Of a stretch of DNA of 16,783 bases, positions 6,683 through 14,049 are shown piece after piece. Where the stretch lies: assembly GCA_900554895.1 (NCBI GenBank), contig USIX01000038.1:1-16783 (forward strand), in the 5' to 3' direction. Source of the stretch: an uncultured Megamonas sp. GTDB lineage: Bacteria > Bacillota > Negativicutes > Selenomonadales > Selenomonadaceae. Below the pieces are notes generated by a model. It was not told where the DNA came from, did no database searches, and worked only from the letters and a program-made list of their open reading frames with translations. Each line of letters opens with the position of its first letter. The stretch's first letter is position 1. Position numbers and translations under genes: made by a program.

Positions 6683-8356
6683 ATGAAACAGAAAATTTTT
6701 AAATGGCTTTTGCCTCTAACGGCACTGGTTTTAATGATTATATATTATTTGACAAATATTCAGCTTCCGCCGGCAAATTCGGTGGAACTCAAACAAAATT
6801 ATCATAGTAAAGTAATTCTGGTACCGCTCGACACACGTCCTCCCTGTCAAAAAATGGTTGTTGACGCAGGAAAAATGGCCGGAATTGAAATTATTACTCC
6901 GCCGGCGGAAATCATGGATTATTATACACGCAAAGGCGACAGCAGCGCTGTTCAGGAGTGGCTGCTGGAAAATATTTCACAGACCGACGGTGCAATTATT
7001 TCTATCGACCAGCTGCTGCATGGAGGACTTCTGGCCTCACGCGAAGCACAGACAACTGATACGCAGCAGACTGAAGTGATGAATTTTCTGCACAAATTGC
7101 GCCAAAGGGCAGGCGATAAGCCTATTTACGCATTCAATATTCTGCCACGCATCACGCCGACTCCGACACTTACAAGCGACAGTAAGAAAATTATCAGGAT
7201 TTCCCGTCTTATTGATGAAATAAGTATTTTTCAAAATATCGATGATATAAAACTTGTCGATGAACTGAAAAGAGATATTGATGAAAATGATTTGAATATC
7301 TATCTTGATTTATTTAAGAAAAATACGGCTATGAATAAGGATTTAATCCGGCTGACGCAGGAAAATACTCTGACAAAATTTGTTATCGGCCAGGACGACG
7401 GCGAAGATTTCGGCGTTCCGAACATGGAGAAACGCAGTCTGCAAAACTATCTGCATGCACTGAATATACCGCAAAACAAAGTAATGATTACAAAAGGAGC
7501 CGATGAAGTAGCCCTGTCTCTTCTGGCTAATTTGGTACAGGAAAAAACACATTACCGCCCTAAAGTCTACGTTGCCTATAATGACGAAAAAGCCGTCGGC
7601 ACAATTATGCCGTTCATGGCAGGTTCGGTCGGTTCTACGGTCAAGGAAAAATTAATTATGTCTGAGGCTGTGGAAGTAAATTCGCCCGATAAAGCCGGAC
7701 TTATTTTGTATGTATTCATCGGCAATGATGATAATTTAAACACACGGCGCAAGGCGGCTTTAGAAATAAAACAGTATCTTTCTCAAGGCAAAAAAGTGGC
7801 TCTTGTCGATTTGAGCAAACATTTTTCCGCCGGTGAAACACTGTTTCCCCAACTTTTAAAAGAAGATGTACCGATAAACGAACTGACTTGTTATGCCGGC
7901 TGGAATACAGCGAGTAATTCCATCGGTACGGCTCTGGCCAATGCCGTCATTTATAAAACAGTCCGTCCTCAGTTCAATACAACGAACGATATACTGGCGC
8001 TGGAATATAACCGTTTGACTTTATTGTACAACCGCATACTGGAAGATTACTATTATCTGAAGGAAGTAATCGATGTAATAAATGTCACTTTGCGTCTGCA
8101 CGGTTATGAAAATGTGAATGACCTGGATATGGAGCATAATTATATCTGGATGAATGATTTGCTTCAGCAGGATATGAACAAACGGGCGTGGAGCTTGTGG
8201 CACAGTCGGGCAGCGCAACAGCCGATATACGTTCAAACGCCGGAGGGTATGTATAAGCTTACTGTCCGCTATTTACAGGCGGAAACCTTCTTTCCGTGGC
8301 CGCGTACATTCGAGATTTATTTACAGGCACATTTGAATTTATACCGATTGCCATAA
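6683..8356 (+). CDS. DUF4127 family protein, membrane-anchored
   Basis: Member of the uncharacterised DUF4127 family; I know of no established biochemical function. At 557 residues it is about family length. An N-terminal hydrophobic segment (about 7-24) after basic residues indicates an uncleaved signal anchor or signal peptide, placing the body outside the cytoplasm. Family-type motifs are PLDTRPPC at 48-55, SIDQLLHGG at 107-115, GQDDGED at 236-242, KGADE at 271-275, YAGWNTASNSIGTA at 404-417 and FPWPRTFEI at 537-545. The acidic GQDDGED and the LDTR motif look like possible metal or substrate sites, but that is inference. The start ATG has GGAGAG at 6672-6677. It is the first gene of a three-gene operon: the LysO half-gene follows 25 bp after the stop. 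The linkage to an amino-acid exporter may point to a peptide or amino-acid related role. Confidence 0.85.
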   Translation: MKQKIFKWLLPLTALVLMIIYYLTNIQLPPANSVELKQNYHSKVILVPLDTRPPCQKMVVDAGKMAGIEIITPPAEIMDYYTRKGDSSAVQEWLLENISQTDGAIISIDQLLHGGLLASREAQTTDTQQTEVMNFLHKLRQRAGDKPIYAFNILPRITPTPTLTSDSKKIIRISRLIDEISIFQNIDDIKLVDELKRDIDENDLNIYLDLFKKNTAMNKDLIRLTQENTLTKFVIGQDDGEDFGVPNMEKRSLQNYLHALNIPQNKVMITKGADEVALSLLANLVQEKTHYRPKVYVAYNDEKAVGTIMPFMAGSVGSTVKEKLIMSEAVEVNSPDKAGLILYVFIGNDDNLNTRRKAALEIKQYLSQGKKVALVDLSKHFSAGETLFPQLLKEDVPINELTCYAGWNTASNSIGTALANAVIYKTVRPQFNTTNDILALEYNRLTLLYNRILEDYYYLKEVIDVINVTLRLHGYENVNDLDMEHNYIWMNDLLQQDMNKRAWSLWHSRAAQQPIYVQTPEGMYKLTVRYLQAETFFPWPRTFEIYLQAHLNLYRLP

Positions 8357-8381
8357 AATTATTTTAAGGGAGTTAATTATA

Positions 8382-8672
8382 TTGATTGAGACTTTGATTA
8401 TGTTGGCCGGTGTCATTGCCGGTTATTTCATTCTGCGATTAAAAAATTCCGCACAGAAGAATATTGCCGTATTAAACGGAAAAATACAGGTTGTCATCGT
8501 TGCACTGATTATTTTCATCATGGGAATAAATCTGGGCAGCATTGATGATTTTGCGCAGAAAATGCTGACCATGGGAATACAAAGCCTGCTGTTTGCTATC
8601 ATTCCGACAGCTTTTTCCGTTGCGGTAGTGTACTTTTTCAGTTGTAAATTCATCATAAGGGGGCATAAATAA
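8382..8672 (+). CDS. LysO-type exporter, N-terminal half-protein (DUF340 small subunit)
   Basis: Small membrane protein of 96 residues with about three hydrophobic segments (roughly 2-18, 35-53, 65-90). It carries the LysO-like motif IIFIMGINLG at 44-53. It matches the N-terminal third of single-chain LysO (YbjE), a lysine exporter of about 300 residues in E. coli; the remainder is the next gene. The start is TTG at 8382-8384, chosen because AAGGGAG (8366-8372) sits 9 nt upstream and the hydrophobic N-terminus begins immediately. Its stop TAA shares one base with the ATG of the next gene (TAATG), which implies translational coupling and a stoichiometric complex. It is probably half of a two-protein exporter; lysine specificity is inferred from the family. 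Confidence 0.8.
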   Translation: MIETLIMLAGVIAGYFILRLKNSAQKNIAVLNGKIQVVIVALIIFIMGINLGSIDDFAQKMLTMGIQSLLFAIIPTAFSVAVVYFFSCKFIIRGHK

Positions 8673-9271
8673 TGGTATATATAGCATTAATCGCCCTTAT
8701 TCTGGGAATTATCAGCGGACAGTTCATTTTCTCCGCTCAATATCACGGCTATTTCAGTCTAATCGCTGATTATCTGCTGTATATTTTAATGTTTTCCGTC
8801 GGTATAAGTGTCGGAATGAATGAAACAGTTATCCAGAAAATAAAGAATTACAATTTAAGCATACTCTTAATACCGGTAGGTGTTACTATCGGTTCTGTAT
8901 TCGGCGGATTTGTCTGCGGACTTATTTTCGACATGCGTCCTGTTGACAGTCTTTCTATCGGTGCCGCCATGGGCTGGTACAGTCTGTCCGGTGTAATGCT
9001 CGAAACACTGTCTTCCGCTCCGATTGGCACTATCGCCTTTTTGAGCAGTCTTATGCGTGAATTCATCGCTTTTTTAATGATACCGCTGTTCGTAAAATAT
9101 CTGAACACTTACTGTGCTATTGCCGCAGCCGGAGCAACGAGCGAAGATACGACGCTTCCTATGCTGATAAAATACAGCGGTGAGGAATTCATCATTATCT
9201 CCGTTATAAACGGCGTATTGTGTTCCGTTGCCGTACCGATTTTAATAAATTTATTTTTTTCTGTTTTCTAA
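8672..9271 (+). CDS. LysO family lysine exporter, C-terminal half-protein
   Basis: Integral membrane protein of 199 residues with about six hydrophobic segments. Conserved LysO-type stretches are LLYILMFSVGISVG at about 35-48, IGAAMGWYSLSGVMLE at about 97-112, SLMREFIAFLMIP at about 126-138, and GATSEDTTLPMLIKYSGEE at about 154-172. Export of lysine (and analogues such as thialysine) is the known role of E. coli LysO; the same is inferred here. The motif around 35-48 resembles IMGINLG in the preceding small protein, suggesting that the two halves share a duplicated fold. The start ATG overlaps the upstream stop by one base, and AAGGGGG at 8657-8663 serves as ribosome site. It is the last gene of the operon; a strong terminator follows. 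Confidence 0.9.
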   Translation: MVYIALIALILGIISGQFIFSAQYHGYFSLIADYLLYILMFSVGISVGMNETVIQKIKNYNLSILLIPVGVTIGSVFGGFVCGLIFDMRPVDSLSIGAAMGWYSLSGVMLETLSSAPIGTIAFLSSLMREFIAFLMIPLFVKYLNTYCAIAAAGATSEDTTLPMLIKYSGEEFIIISVINGVLCSVAVPILINLFFSVF

Positions 9272-9274
9272 AAT

Positions 9275-9308
9275 AAAAGGGTATTTGCTGTTAAACAAAT
9301 ACCCTTTT
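9275..9308. terminator. Bidirectional intrinsic terminator between lysO and the VOC gene
   Basis: A perfect 13-bp stem, AAAAGGGTATTTG (9275-9287) with CAAATACCCTTTT (9296-9308), and an 8-nt loop. T-runs on the plus strand (to 9310) and A-runs before it allow use from both directions, as suits the two convergent genes. Confidence 0.9.
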
Positions 9309-9313
9309 TTATA

Positions 9314-9697
9314 TTATGCTACAAGTTCCAACATATTGTTTTCGAATGCCAGAATACAGCTTTCATAATAACCGTCGCCCGTTACACGCGGTCCGCTCAA
9401 TACTTCATATCCCGCTTCATGCAGCTTCTTTGTCAATTCATTTACTTTTTCCTTTGAGCCAAGTTTAAACGACAGATGAATTAATCCTTGGTGAAACATA
9501 TCGAACGGCTTTTCCTTCATATCCGGTCTATTCATTATTTCCAAACGTGAACCGTCGTCAAATGACAGAAAATACGTTTTCAAACCTGTTTTCGGATTAT
9601 GGTACATATCATTCGGCTGAGCATGGAAAAAGCGGACAAAAAAATCTTTCGCTCCTTCCAAATCCCAGACATACATAGCAATATGGTCGATTTTCAT
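9314..9697 (-). CDS. VOC family protein (glyoxalase/bleomycin-resistance fold)
   Basis: A single vicinal-oxygen-chelate protein of 127 residues with two βαβββ units. Candidate metal ligands sit at the usual glyoxalase I positions: His5 (KIDHIAMYV), Glu53 (SRLEIMNRP), His74 (LIHLSFKL) and Glu124 (NMLELVA). That set fits an active metal-dependent enzyme of the lactoylglutathione-lyase-like type, but family members have many substrates and I cannot assign one. It lies 21 bp downstream of the PHP-phosphoesterase gene with no terminator between, so it is the second gene of that operon. The ribosome site is poor (an AAGAAAGAAG tract), compatible with translational coupling. The gene ends 6 bp from the shared convergent terminator. 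Confidence 0.9.
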   Translation of the reverse strand: MKIDHIAMYVWDLEGAKDFFVRFFHAQPNDMYHNPKTGLKTYFLSFDDGSRLEIMNRPDMKEKPFDMFHQGLIHLSFKLGSKEKVNELTKKLHEAGYEVLSGPRVTGDGYYESCILAFENNMLELVA

Positions 9698-9718
9698 AAC
9701 AATCAGCTTCTTTCTTTT

Positions 9719-10504
9719 TTATAATTTATGCGCCACAGGCTGCATTTTATCATACGTATAGAAATATTCAAAACCTAAACTCTTTAAAATCTGCTGTGTT
9801 TTTGCAATTTTAAAGCCGTACTGTGTCTCATCATGCCCGTCGGAACCTATAGTGATGATTTTTCCGCCCAGCTGTCTGTACATTTTAAGAATGTCCTGCG
9901 ACGGTGTCAAATCTTTCAGTCCGTAACGGTAACATGAAGTGTTCACTTCTATGCCTTTACCGTCGGCGATGACCTGTTTTAAAATCTCTTCAATAATAGG
10001 TGCCACTTTTATAAACGGATAATCGCCATATCTGTCATATCGTTTTATCATATCCAGATGACCGAGAACACTGTAATTTTTATACCGTTGTATTACTTTC
10101 AGGATTTCCGCATAATAGTTCAGATTATATTGTGCCTGTGTTCTGCCTTCCTGAAAAGCATAATTCCAAAATTCCAGATTATCAATCTGATGGCAGGAAC
10201 AGATTATAAAATCAAACGGATACTTTTGAAAAGTCGTTTCATATTGTGCAATGGTATGAGTCTGTATGCCGAATTCCATTCCCCATTTTAAAATTATTTT
10301 ACCCTGATATTTTTCTTTATATTCGTTAAACTGTGCCAGAGATTTTTCACAGTCGCAGTTTAAATCCGTTTTTACGCCGTAATCAATATGGTCGGTAAAA
10401 CAGATTTCATCTAATTGCCGTGCTATTGCACATTGTATGACTTTTTCCATCGGACAGGTTGAGTCATCACTGAATTCACTATGTATATGATAATCCGCAA
10501 TCAT
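9719..10504 (-). CDS. PHP-domain phosphoesterase, histidinol-phosphatase (HisJ/HisK) type
   Basis: TIM-barrel metal-dependent phosphoesterase of 261 residues. PHP motifs are all present: HIH at 6-8, FTDHID at 36-41 (His39), GMEFG at 75-79 (Glu77), SCHQID at 103-108 (His105), GHLDMI at 148-153 (His149) and GSDGH at 220-224 (Asp222, His224), a complete trinuclear-metal ligand set. Closest in layout to HisJ-type histidinol-phosphatases, which make histidinol from its phosphate. No other his gene is nearby, so the true substrate may differ. The start ATG at 10502-10504 has a strong GGGAGGAG at 10513-10520. It is the first gene of a two-gene operon with the VOC gene and divergent from the AraC-type regulator. 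Confidence 0.88.
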   Translation of the reverse strand: MIADYHIHSEFSDDSTCPMEKVIQCAIARQLDEICFTDHIDYGVKTDLNCDCEKSLAQFNEYKEKYQGKIILKWGMEFGIQTHTIAQYETTFQKYPFDFIICSCHQIDNLEFWNYAFQEGRTQAQYNLNYYAEILKVIQRYKNYSVLGHLDMIKRYDRYGDYPFIKVAPIIEEILKQVIADGKGIEVNTSCYRYGLKDLTPSQDILKMYRQLGGKIITIGSDGHDETQYGFKIAKTQQILKSLGFEYFYTYDKMQPVAHKL

Positions 10505-10544
10505 TATAAAATCTCCTCCCTTGCTATTGTCATAATAGTGTATA

Positions 10545-10561
10545 ATAGATATAAAATCTAT
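10545..10561. promoter_or_regulatory. Palindrome ATAGAT-N5-ATCTAT in the divergent intergenic region
   Basis: Six-base inverted arms at 10545-10550 and 10556-10561 lie midway between the divergent PHP and araC-type genes. A second palindrome, TTGTA-CT-TACAA, is at 10589-10600 just before the regulator's ribosome site. Either could be an operator. AT-rich sequence makes chance arms possible, and no clear -35/-10 pair could be fixed on either strand. Confidence 0.3.
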
Positions 10562-10610
10562 CAGTATTTACTTTATTTTTTATAACAATTGTACTTACAA
10601 GGAGTTTATC

Positions 10611-11501
10611 ATGATTACGACCAATATAATGAATGATTACTCGGAAATCGTTCCTTATAATAATCCGAATTTTCCTATATATGCACGCAAAAATTTTCTT
10701 TCCGATTATATGGAACGTAAATCGCTTTGTCACTGGCATGATGATGTAGAATTTATCGGCATTTTGCGCGGTTCTATGAAACAGTACATAAACGGCAGAA
10801 CATACACGTTAACGAAGGGCAATATTCTCATTATCGGCTCGCGCCAGTTTCATCAGGGCTATGCCAACGGCAATGAAGACTGTGAATTTCTCTGTGTTCT
10901 AATCAACCCGGCCGTCTTTAAAAATAACACTGCTGTTTTTGCTGATTTTGTAAAACCCGTTATTAATAATGTTTCAGCTGATAAAATTATTCTGTCTGCT
11001 GATGATATACGCACCAATGAAATTTTTTCTTATATGCAGAAGCTGGTAAATCTTTCTCAGATGGAAAACGGCACTACAATACTGCAGTGTCTTGGCACAG
11101 TATATTTTCTCTGGCAGGAATATTTCAATATGCTGAAATATGATTTAAATATGGAAAAAATTAGCACTGATGCGGAAATAACATCCGCCAAGAATATGGT
11201 TTCATTCATCTATGAAAATTATCAGGAAAATATTTCCTTAATGCAGATAGCGGCTTCTGCCGGTGTCTGTCGCAATAAATGCTGTCAACTGTTTCGCAAA
11301 TACGTCAAACGAACCCCCATTGATTTTCTTAACAGTTATCGTTTGGAAAGAAGTAAATATCTTCTGCAAAACAGTTCATATTCCGTAACGCAGATAGCCT
11401 TCCGATGCGGGTTCAATAGTGTGAGTTATTATATCGAACTGTTCCGGCGCAATAATAAATGCACGCCGCGTCAATACCGCATCAATCACCGGATAAAATG
11501 A
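10611..11501 (+). CDS. AraC family transcriptional regulator with N-terminal cupin domain
   Basis: One-component regulator of 296 residues. The N-terminal ligand-sensing cupin has the typical HWHDDVEFIGILRGS (41-55), NGRTYTLTKGNILII (61-75) and FHQGY (80-84). A linker helix region spans about 130-190. The C-terminal AraC/XylS domain (about 195-292) has two helix-turn-helix motifs: the first around LMQIAASAGVCRNKCCQLFRK (210-230), the second around SVTQIAFRCGFNSVSYYIELFRR (258-280), ending in TPRQYR. The ATG is preceded by AAGGAG at 10599-10604. Being divergent from the PHP-VOC operon and sharing a 106-bp intergenic region suggests it controls that operon, itself, or both. The ligand is unknown; such cupin regulators often sense sugars or small metabolites. 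It is monocistronic, with a terminator directly after the stop. Confidence 0.95.
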   Translation: MITTNIMNDYSEIVPYNNPNFPIYARKNFLSDYMERKSLCHWHDDVEFIGILRGSMKQYINGRTYTLTKGNILIIGSRQFHQGYANGNEDCEFLCVLINPAVFKNNTAVFADFVKPVINNVSADKIILSADDIRTNEIFSYMQKLVNLSQMENGTTILQCLGTVYFLWQEYFNMLKYDLNMEKISTDAEITSAKNMVSFIYENYQENISLMQIAASAGVCRNKCCQLFRKYVKRTPIDFLNSYRLERSKYLLQNSSYSVTQIAFRCGFNSVSYYIELFRRNNKCTPRQYRINHRIK

Positions 11502-11527
11502 AAAGCAGGGTTTTAGGCCCTGCTTTT
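11501..11527. terminator. Bidirectional intrinsic terminator after the AraC-type gene
   Basis: AAAAGCAGGG (11501-11510) pairs with CCCTGCTTTT (11518-11527), a 10-bp stem with a 7-nt loop, with T-rich tails both ways. It serves the plus-strand regulator and the convergent pyrophosphatase gene that ends at 11536. Confidence 0.9.
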
Positions 11528-11535
11528 TATTTTTA

Positions 11536-13176
11536 TTAAAGTTTTTTTACAGCTTCGGAAAGAGGCGGTATAATCTGTTTTTTACGGGACATTACACCCG
11601 GCAGATACATAACCGATTTGCTTGCATCCTGTTTAAATGCTTCGCCGATTAAATTTTTCGGTTCACCGCTGAACAACAAGTAACTGCCTTCATTAATAAT
11701 ATCCGTTACGATGACTATGGACATCGCATAGCCTTCTTTTTCGCATACCTGCGCCATATTGGCAAGGATTTCATCCTGCATAGCCATTACTTGATCAGTA
11801 TCCATTACGGAAAGCTGACTGATAAGCATTGGATAATTGCCGATTTGGAACTCTTTGGAATCGTTTTTAACGATTTGTGCCGGAGTCATATCACCGATAT
11901 CTGCACCGGCTTTAAGCATAGCAAGACCGTATTCTTTATAATCGACACCGGCGATTTTTACCAGATATTCTACAGCGTCTTTATCCGCCTGCGTGCAGGT
12001 AGGAGATTTGAACAGTACCGTATCGGAAATAATTGCGGACATCAAAAGACCGGCAATCTGCTGCGGAATTTCCACTCCGTACTGCTGATACATATTCGTA
12101 ACGATTGTGCATGTACAGCCGACAGGACGGACATTAATGAAAATAGGATCGCTTGTCTGTAAGCCGCCGAAACGGTGATGGTCGACAACTTCAACGATTT
12201 TACCCGATTCAATGCCTTCTACAGCTTGACCGAGTTCGTTATGGTCAGTAAGAATAACGGCTTGTTTTTCCGGCATCATAAATTTATCTTTGCTTACGAT
12301 ACCTACAAGTTTGCCGTTTTCTACAACAGGGTAGTTACGATATTCATTCGTTTCCAGAATACCTTTGACATCGCTAATCATATCAGTAGGCTTGAACGAT
12401 ACGATATCAGTCGTCATAATGCTGGAAACGGGAGCGCACTGGCTGATAAGGCGAGCCGTACTGTATGTGTCAAATGCGGTAGTGAGTACGATTACATTTT
12501 TAGCCTGTGCTTTAGCGATGATTTCATCGGAAATTTCAGCACCGCTTGTAATAATCATGCAGGAAACGCCGAGGTCGATACATTTTGCATAAGCCTCTTC
12601 CGGTCTGTTGCCGATAATGACGATTTCTCCTGCCTTGATAGTAGACGCAACGCGTTCGATACAGCTGGCAATAACTTTGATATCACCTGTAATTTTGGCG
12701 GTATCATCACCTTTCACCAGCACATTGGCTTCAATTACTTTTTCGATGTCAATGATGGAAGCACCGGAAGCGGATACACTGTCAAGCGTGATTTCCTGGA
12801 AATACGCTTTCGCCAAATCACTGACACTTGCCATGCCGACGAGATTGTCATTCTCATCCACAACCGGTACGGAACGAAGACCGGCTTCTTTCATAGCCAT
12901 ACCTAAAATACGGAGATTATCCGTAGTTTTAACTTTTTTCGTTACCTCAATAGCAATATCGCTTACGCGCGGATAAATATCACTGACAAGCTGCGGAGCC
13001 TGTGCCTTGAAATAATCAAGAGCGTATTTTGTTTCTTTATTAATGCTGCCGGCACGTGCCGCTACAACATTTTCAGTGCCCATAACACGTTTTAAATTAG
13101 CATAGGCGATAGCGGAACAGATAGAGTCCGTATCAGGGTTTCTATGACCGATAACATAAATATTTTTTGTACTCAT
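11536..13176 (-). CDS. ppaC: Manganese-dependent inorganic pyrophosphatase with regulatory CBS-DRTGG-CBS insert (family II)
   Basis: Cytoplasmic family II pyrophosphatase (PPi to two phosphates), DHH superfamily, nucleotide-regulated form. The DHH domain has GHRNPDTDS at 10-18 (His11, Asp15, Asp17). The inserted module has CBS1 (about 65-125), a DRTGG domain (about 145-248) and CBS2 (about 250-300); in CBS-PPases this module responds to AMP, ADP and Ap4A. The catalytic domain resumes with LTDHNE at 309-314 and VDHH at 331-334, and Asp385. The DHHA2 part ends with the substrate-binding SRKKQ at 530-534. I chose the ATG at 13174-13176 (546 residues): ATGGAGG at 13188-13194 is its ribosome site, 11 nt away. 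The in-frame ATG at 13192-13194 overlaps that site, has no site of its own and would add only MEVFLS. The gene stands alone with its own promoter and the terminator shared with the convergent regulator. Confidence 0.95.
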   Translation of the reverse strand: MSTKNIYVIGHRNPDTDSICSAIAYANLKRVMGTENVVAARAGSINKETKYALDYFKAQAPQLVSDIYPRVSDIAIEVTKKVKTTDNLRILGMAMKEAGLRSVPVVDENDNLVGMASVSDLAKAYFQEITLDSVSASGASIIDIEKVIEANVLVKGDDTAKITGDIKVIASCIERVASTIKAGEIVIIGNRPEEAYAKCIDLGVSCMIITSGAEISDEIIAKAQAKNVIVLTTAFDTYSTARLISQCAPVSSIMTTDIVSFKPTDMISDVKGILETNEYRNYPVVENGKLVGIVSKDKFMMPEKQAVILTDHNELGQAVEGIESGKIVEVVDHHRFGGLQTSDPIFINVRPVGCTCTIVTNMYQQYGVEIPQQIAGLLMSAIISDTVLFKSPTCTQADKDAVEYLVKIAGVDYKEYGLAMLKAGADIGDMTPAQIVKNDSKEFQIGNYPMLISQLSVMDTDQVMAMQDEILANMAQVCEKEGYAMSIVIVTDIINEGSYLLFSGEPKNLIGEAFKQDASKSVMYLPGVMSRKKQIIPPLSEAVKKL

Positions 13177-13212
13177 AGATAAAAAAACCTCCATATCTCA
13201 AAATATAACTTT

Positions 13213-13240
13213 ATTATATCATTATAATAATTATCTGCAA
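13213..13240 (-). promoter_or_regulatory. σA promoter of the pyrophosphatase gene
   Basis: On the minus strand TTGCAG (13235-13240), a 16-bp spacer and TATAAT (13213-13218), putting the RNA start near 13206, about 30 nt before the chosen ATG. The rest of the interval up to 13308 shows no further gene. Confidence 0.65.
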
Positions 13241-13308
13241 AACTATTTCCTTATCTTTGAATAAGAAAACTTTTTTGCTTTTTGATAATGACTACTGCCG
13301 CATACTAA

Positions 13309-13340
13309 GGTAAAAATAAAAGCCCCGAAAAGGGGCTTTT
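13309..13340 (-). terminator. Intrinsic terminator of the flavodoxin gene
   Basis: AAAAGCCCC (13318-13326) and GGGGCTTTT (13332-13340), a 9-bp stem with a 5-nt loop, followed on the minus strand by TTTTATTTTTA. It begins about 28 nt after the stop codon at 13369. Confidence 0.88.
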
Positions 13341-13368
13341 CAGTGAATTGCAATAACATAAGTTATCA

Positions 13369-13917
13369 TCACCTTTTGATATATTTTTCTCTTAATGCCA
13401 GTTTATGTTTCATGGCGGATATAAAATCTTTTGCCCTTAGCAGGTCGTTTTCGTCAGGATGCTTAGCAGCATTTTCCCAGCGCTTTCGGTTACGTTCATT
13501 TGCCGCATGCGGGTCGTTTTTGTCTGCGCTGTTTTGACGACGGGCTAAAAGTGCAGGATTTATCTTTCCTTGACTGGAAAACGTCCCAAGCACATCACAG
13601 TCATTTCCTAGTCTGGAAGCGGCACGTGCAAAAGCTGTTACGGCATGTTCGCTGCCAATCTCAGCACCGTGTGTCTGAAACAGTACGACCGTTTTACCGG
13701 AGATTTCAGACAGCAGCTGTTGTACTGCCCTGTCAGGAGCACCGCGCGTCAGCCAGTATCCAACAGCGATATAATCATAATCATCAAGAACAATTTTATC
13801 GACATCTTTTATAGAAAAAATATCCGCTTCATTTTCGGCAAAAGCACTGTACATGGCTTTTGCAATCTGTTTCGTATTACCGGTTACGCTGGAATAGACA
13901 ATTAACCATTTCTGCAA
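13369..13917 (-). CDS. Flavodoxin family protein (BilS-like long-tail type)
   Basis: Small FMN-binding flavodoxin-fold protein of 182 residues, a cytoplasmic one-electron carrier. The phosphate-binding loop is SSVTGNTKQIA at 9-19, after the first β-strand KWLIVY. Later β-strands include DYIAVGYWL and KTVVLFQTHGA, and the second half has GTFSSQGKI. The basic C-terminal helix region contains ENAAKHPDENDL. This long-tail layout resembles flavodoxins annotated BilS, linked elsewhere to bilirubin reductase, but no reductase gene is adjacent, so the partner is unknown. The start is TTG at 13915-13917, with AAGGAA a few bases upstream, and it places the first β-strand correctly. An in-frame ATG at 14023-14025 lies in the loop of the clpB terminator and upstream of the likely promoter, so I reject it. 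It is monocistronic. Confidence 0.8.
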   Translation of the reverse strand: MQKWLIVYSSVTGNTKQIAKAMYSAFAENEADIFSIKDVDKIVLDDYDYIAVGYWLTRGAPDRAVQQLLSEISGKTVVLFQTHGAEIGSEHAVTAFARAASRLGNDCDVLGTFSSQGKINPALLARRQNSADKNDPHAANERNRKRWENAAKHPDENDLLRAKDFISAMKHKLALREKYIKR

Positions 13918-13957
13918 ATAAATTCCTTCTTTCTGACTTTCTGATATTTTTTCATAT

Positions 13958-13963
13958 ATTATA
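13958..13963 (-). promoter_or_regulatory. -10 element of the flavodoxin gene
   Basis: On the minus strand this is TATAAT within TTGTATAATATATG, about 40 nt before the TTG start and downstream of the clpB terminator. No convincing -35 box is seen at 16-18 bp. Confidence 0.4.
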
Positions 13964-14006
13964 CAATAATAATAAACAATATGCTGTTGTTTTTCCAACC
14001 TAATAA

Positions 14007-14043
14007 TATAAAAACCTCCTGTCATAATTATATAACAGGAGGT
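14007..14043 (-). terminator. Intrinsic terminator of clpB
   Basis: ACCTCCTGT and ACAGGAGGT (14014-14022 and 14035-14043) form a perfect 9-bp stem with a 12-nt AT-rich loop, followed on the minus strand by TTTTTATAT. It starts 7 nt after the clpB stop codon at 14050. Confidence 0.85.
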
Positions 14044-14049
14044 CTTGTC

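Noticed and set aside
8357..8381. Lysine riboswitch before the LysO genes
   Set aside because: Only 25 nt separate DUF4127 from the LysO half-gene and the operon leader is about 20 nt, far too short for an L box.
12175..12906. 243-codon plus-strand ORF opposite the pyrophosphatase gene
   Set aside because: Long only because it mirrors a well-biased gene; the minus-strand product has complete DHH, CBS and DHHA2 motifs.
13177..13194. Upstream ATG start for the pyrophosphatase
   Set aside because: It overlaps the GGAGG ribosome site of the internal ATG, has no site of its own, and the extra residues are not part of the DHH fold.
13309..13340. Short inverted repeats as possible CRISPR or mobile-element ends
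   Set aside because: This and the other strong palindromes (9275-9308, 11501-11527, 14007-14043) each sit just after a stop codon with T-runs and are ordinary terminators; no regularly spaced repeats or transposase exist.
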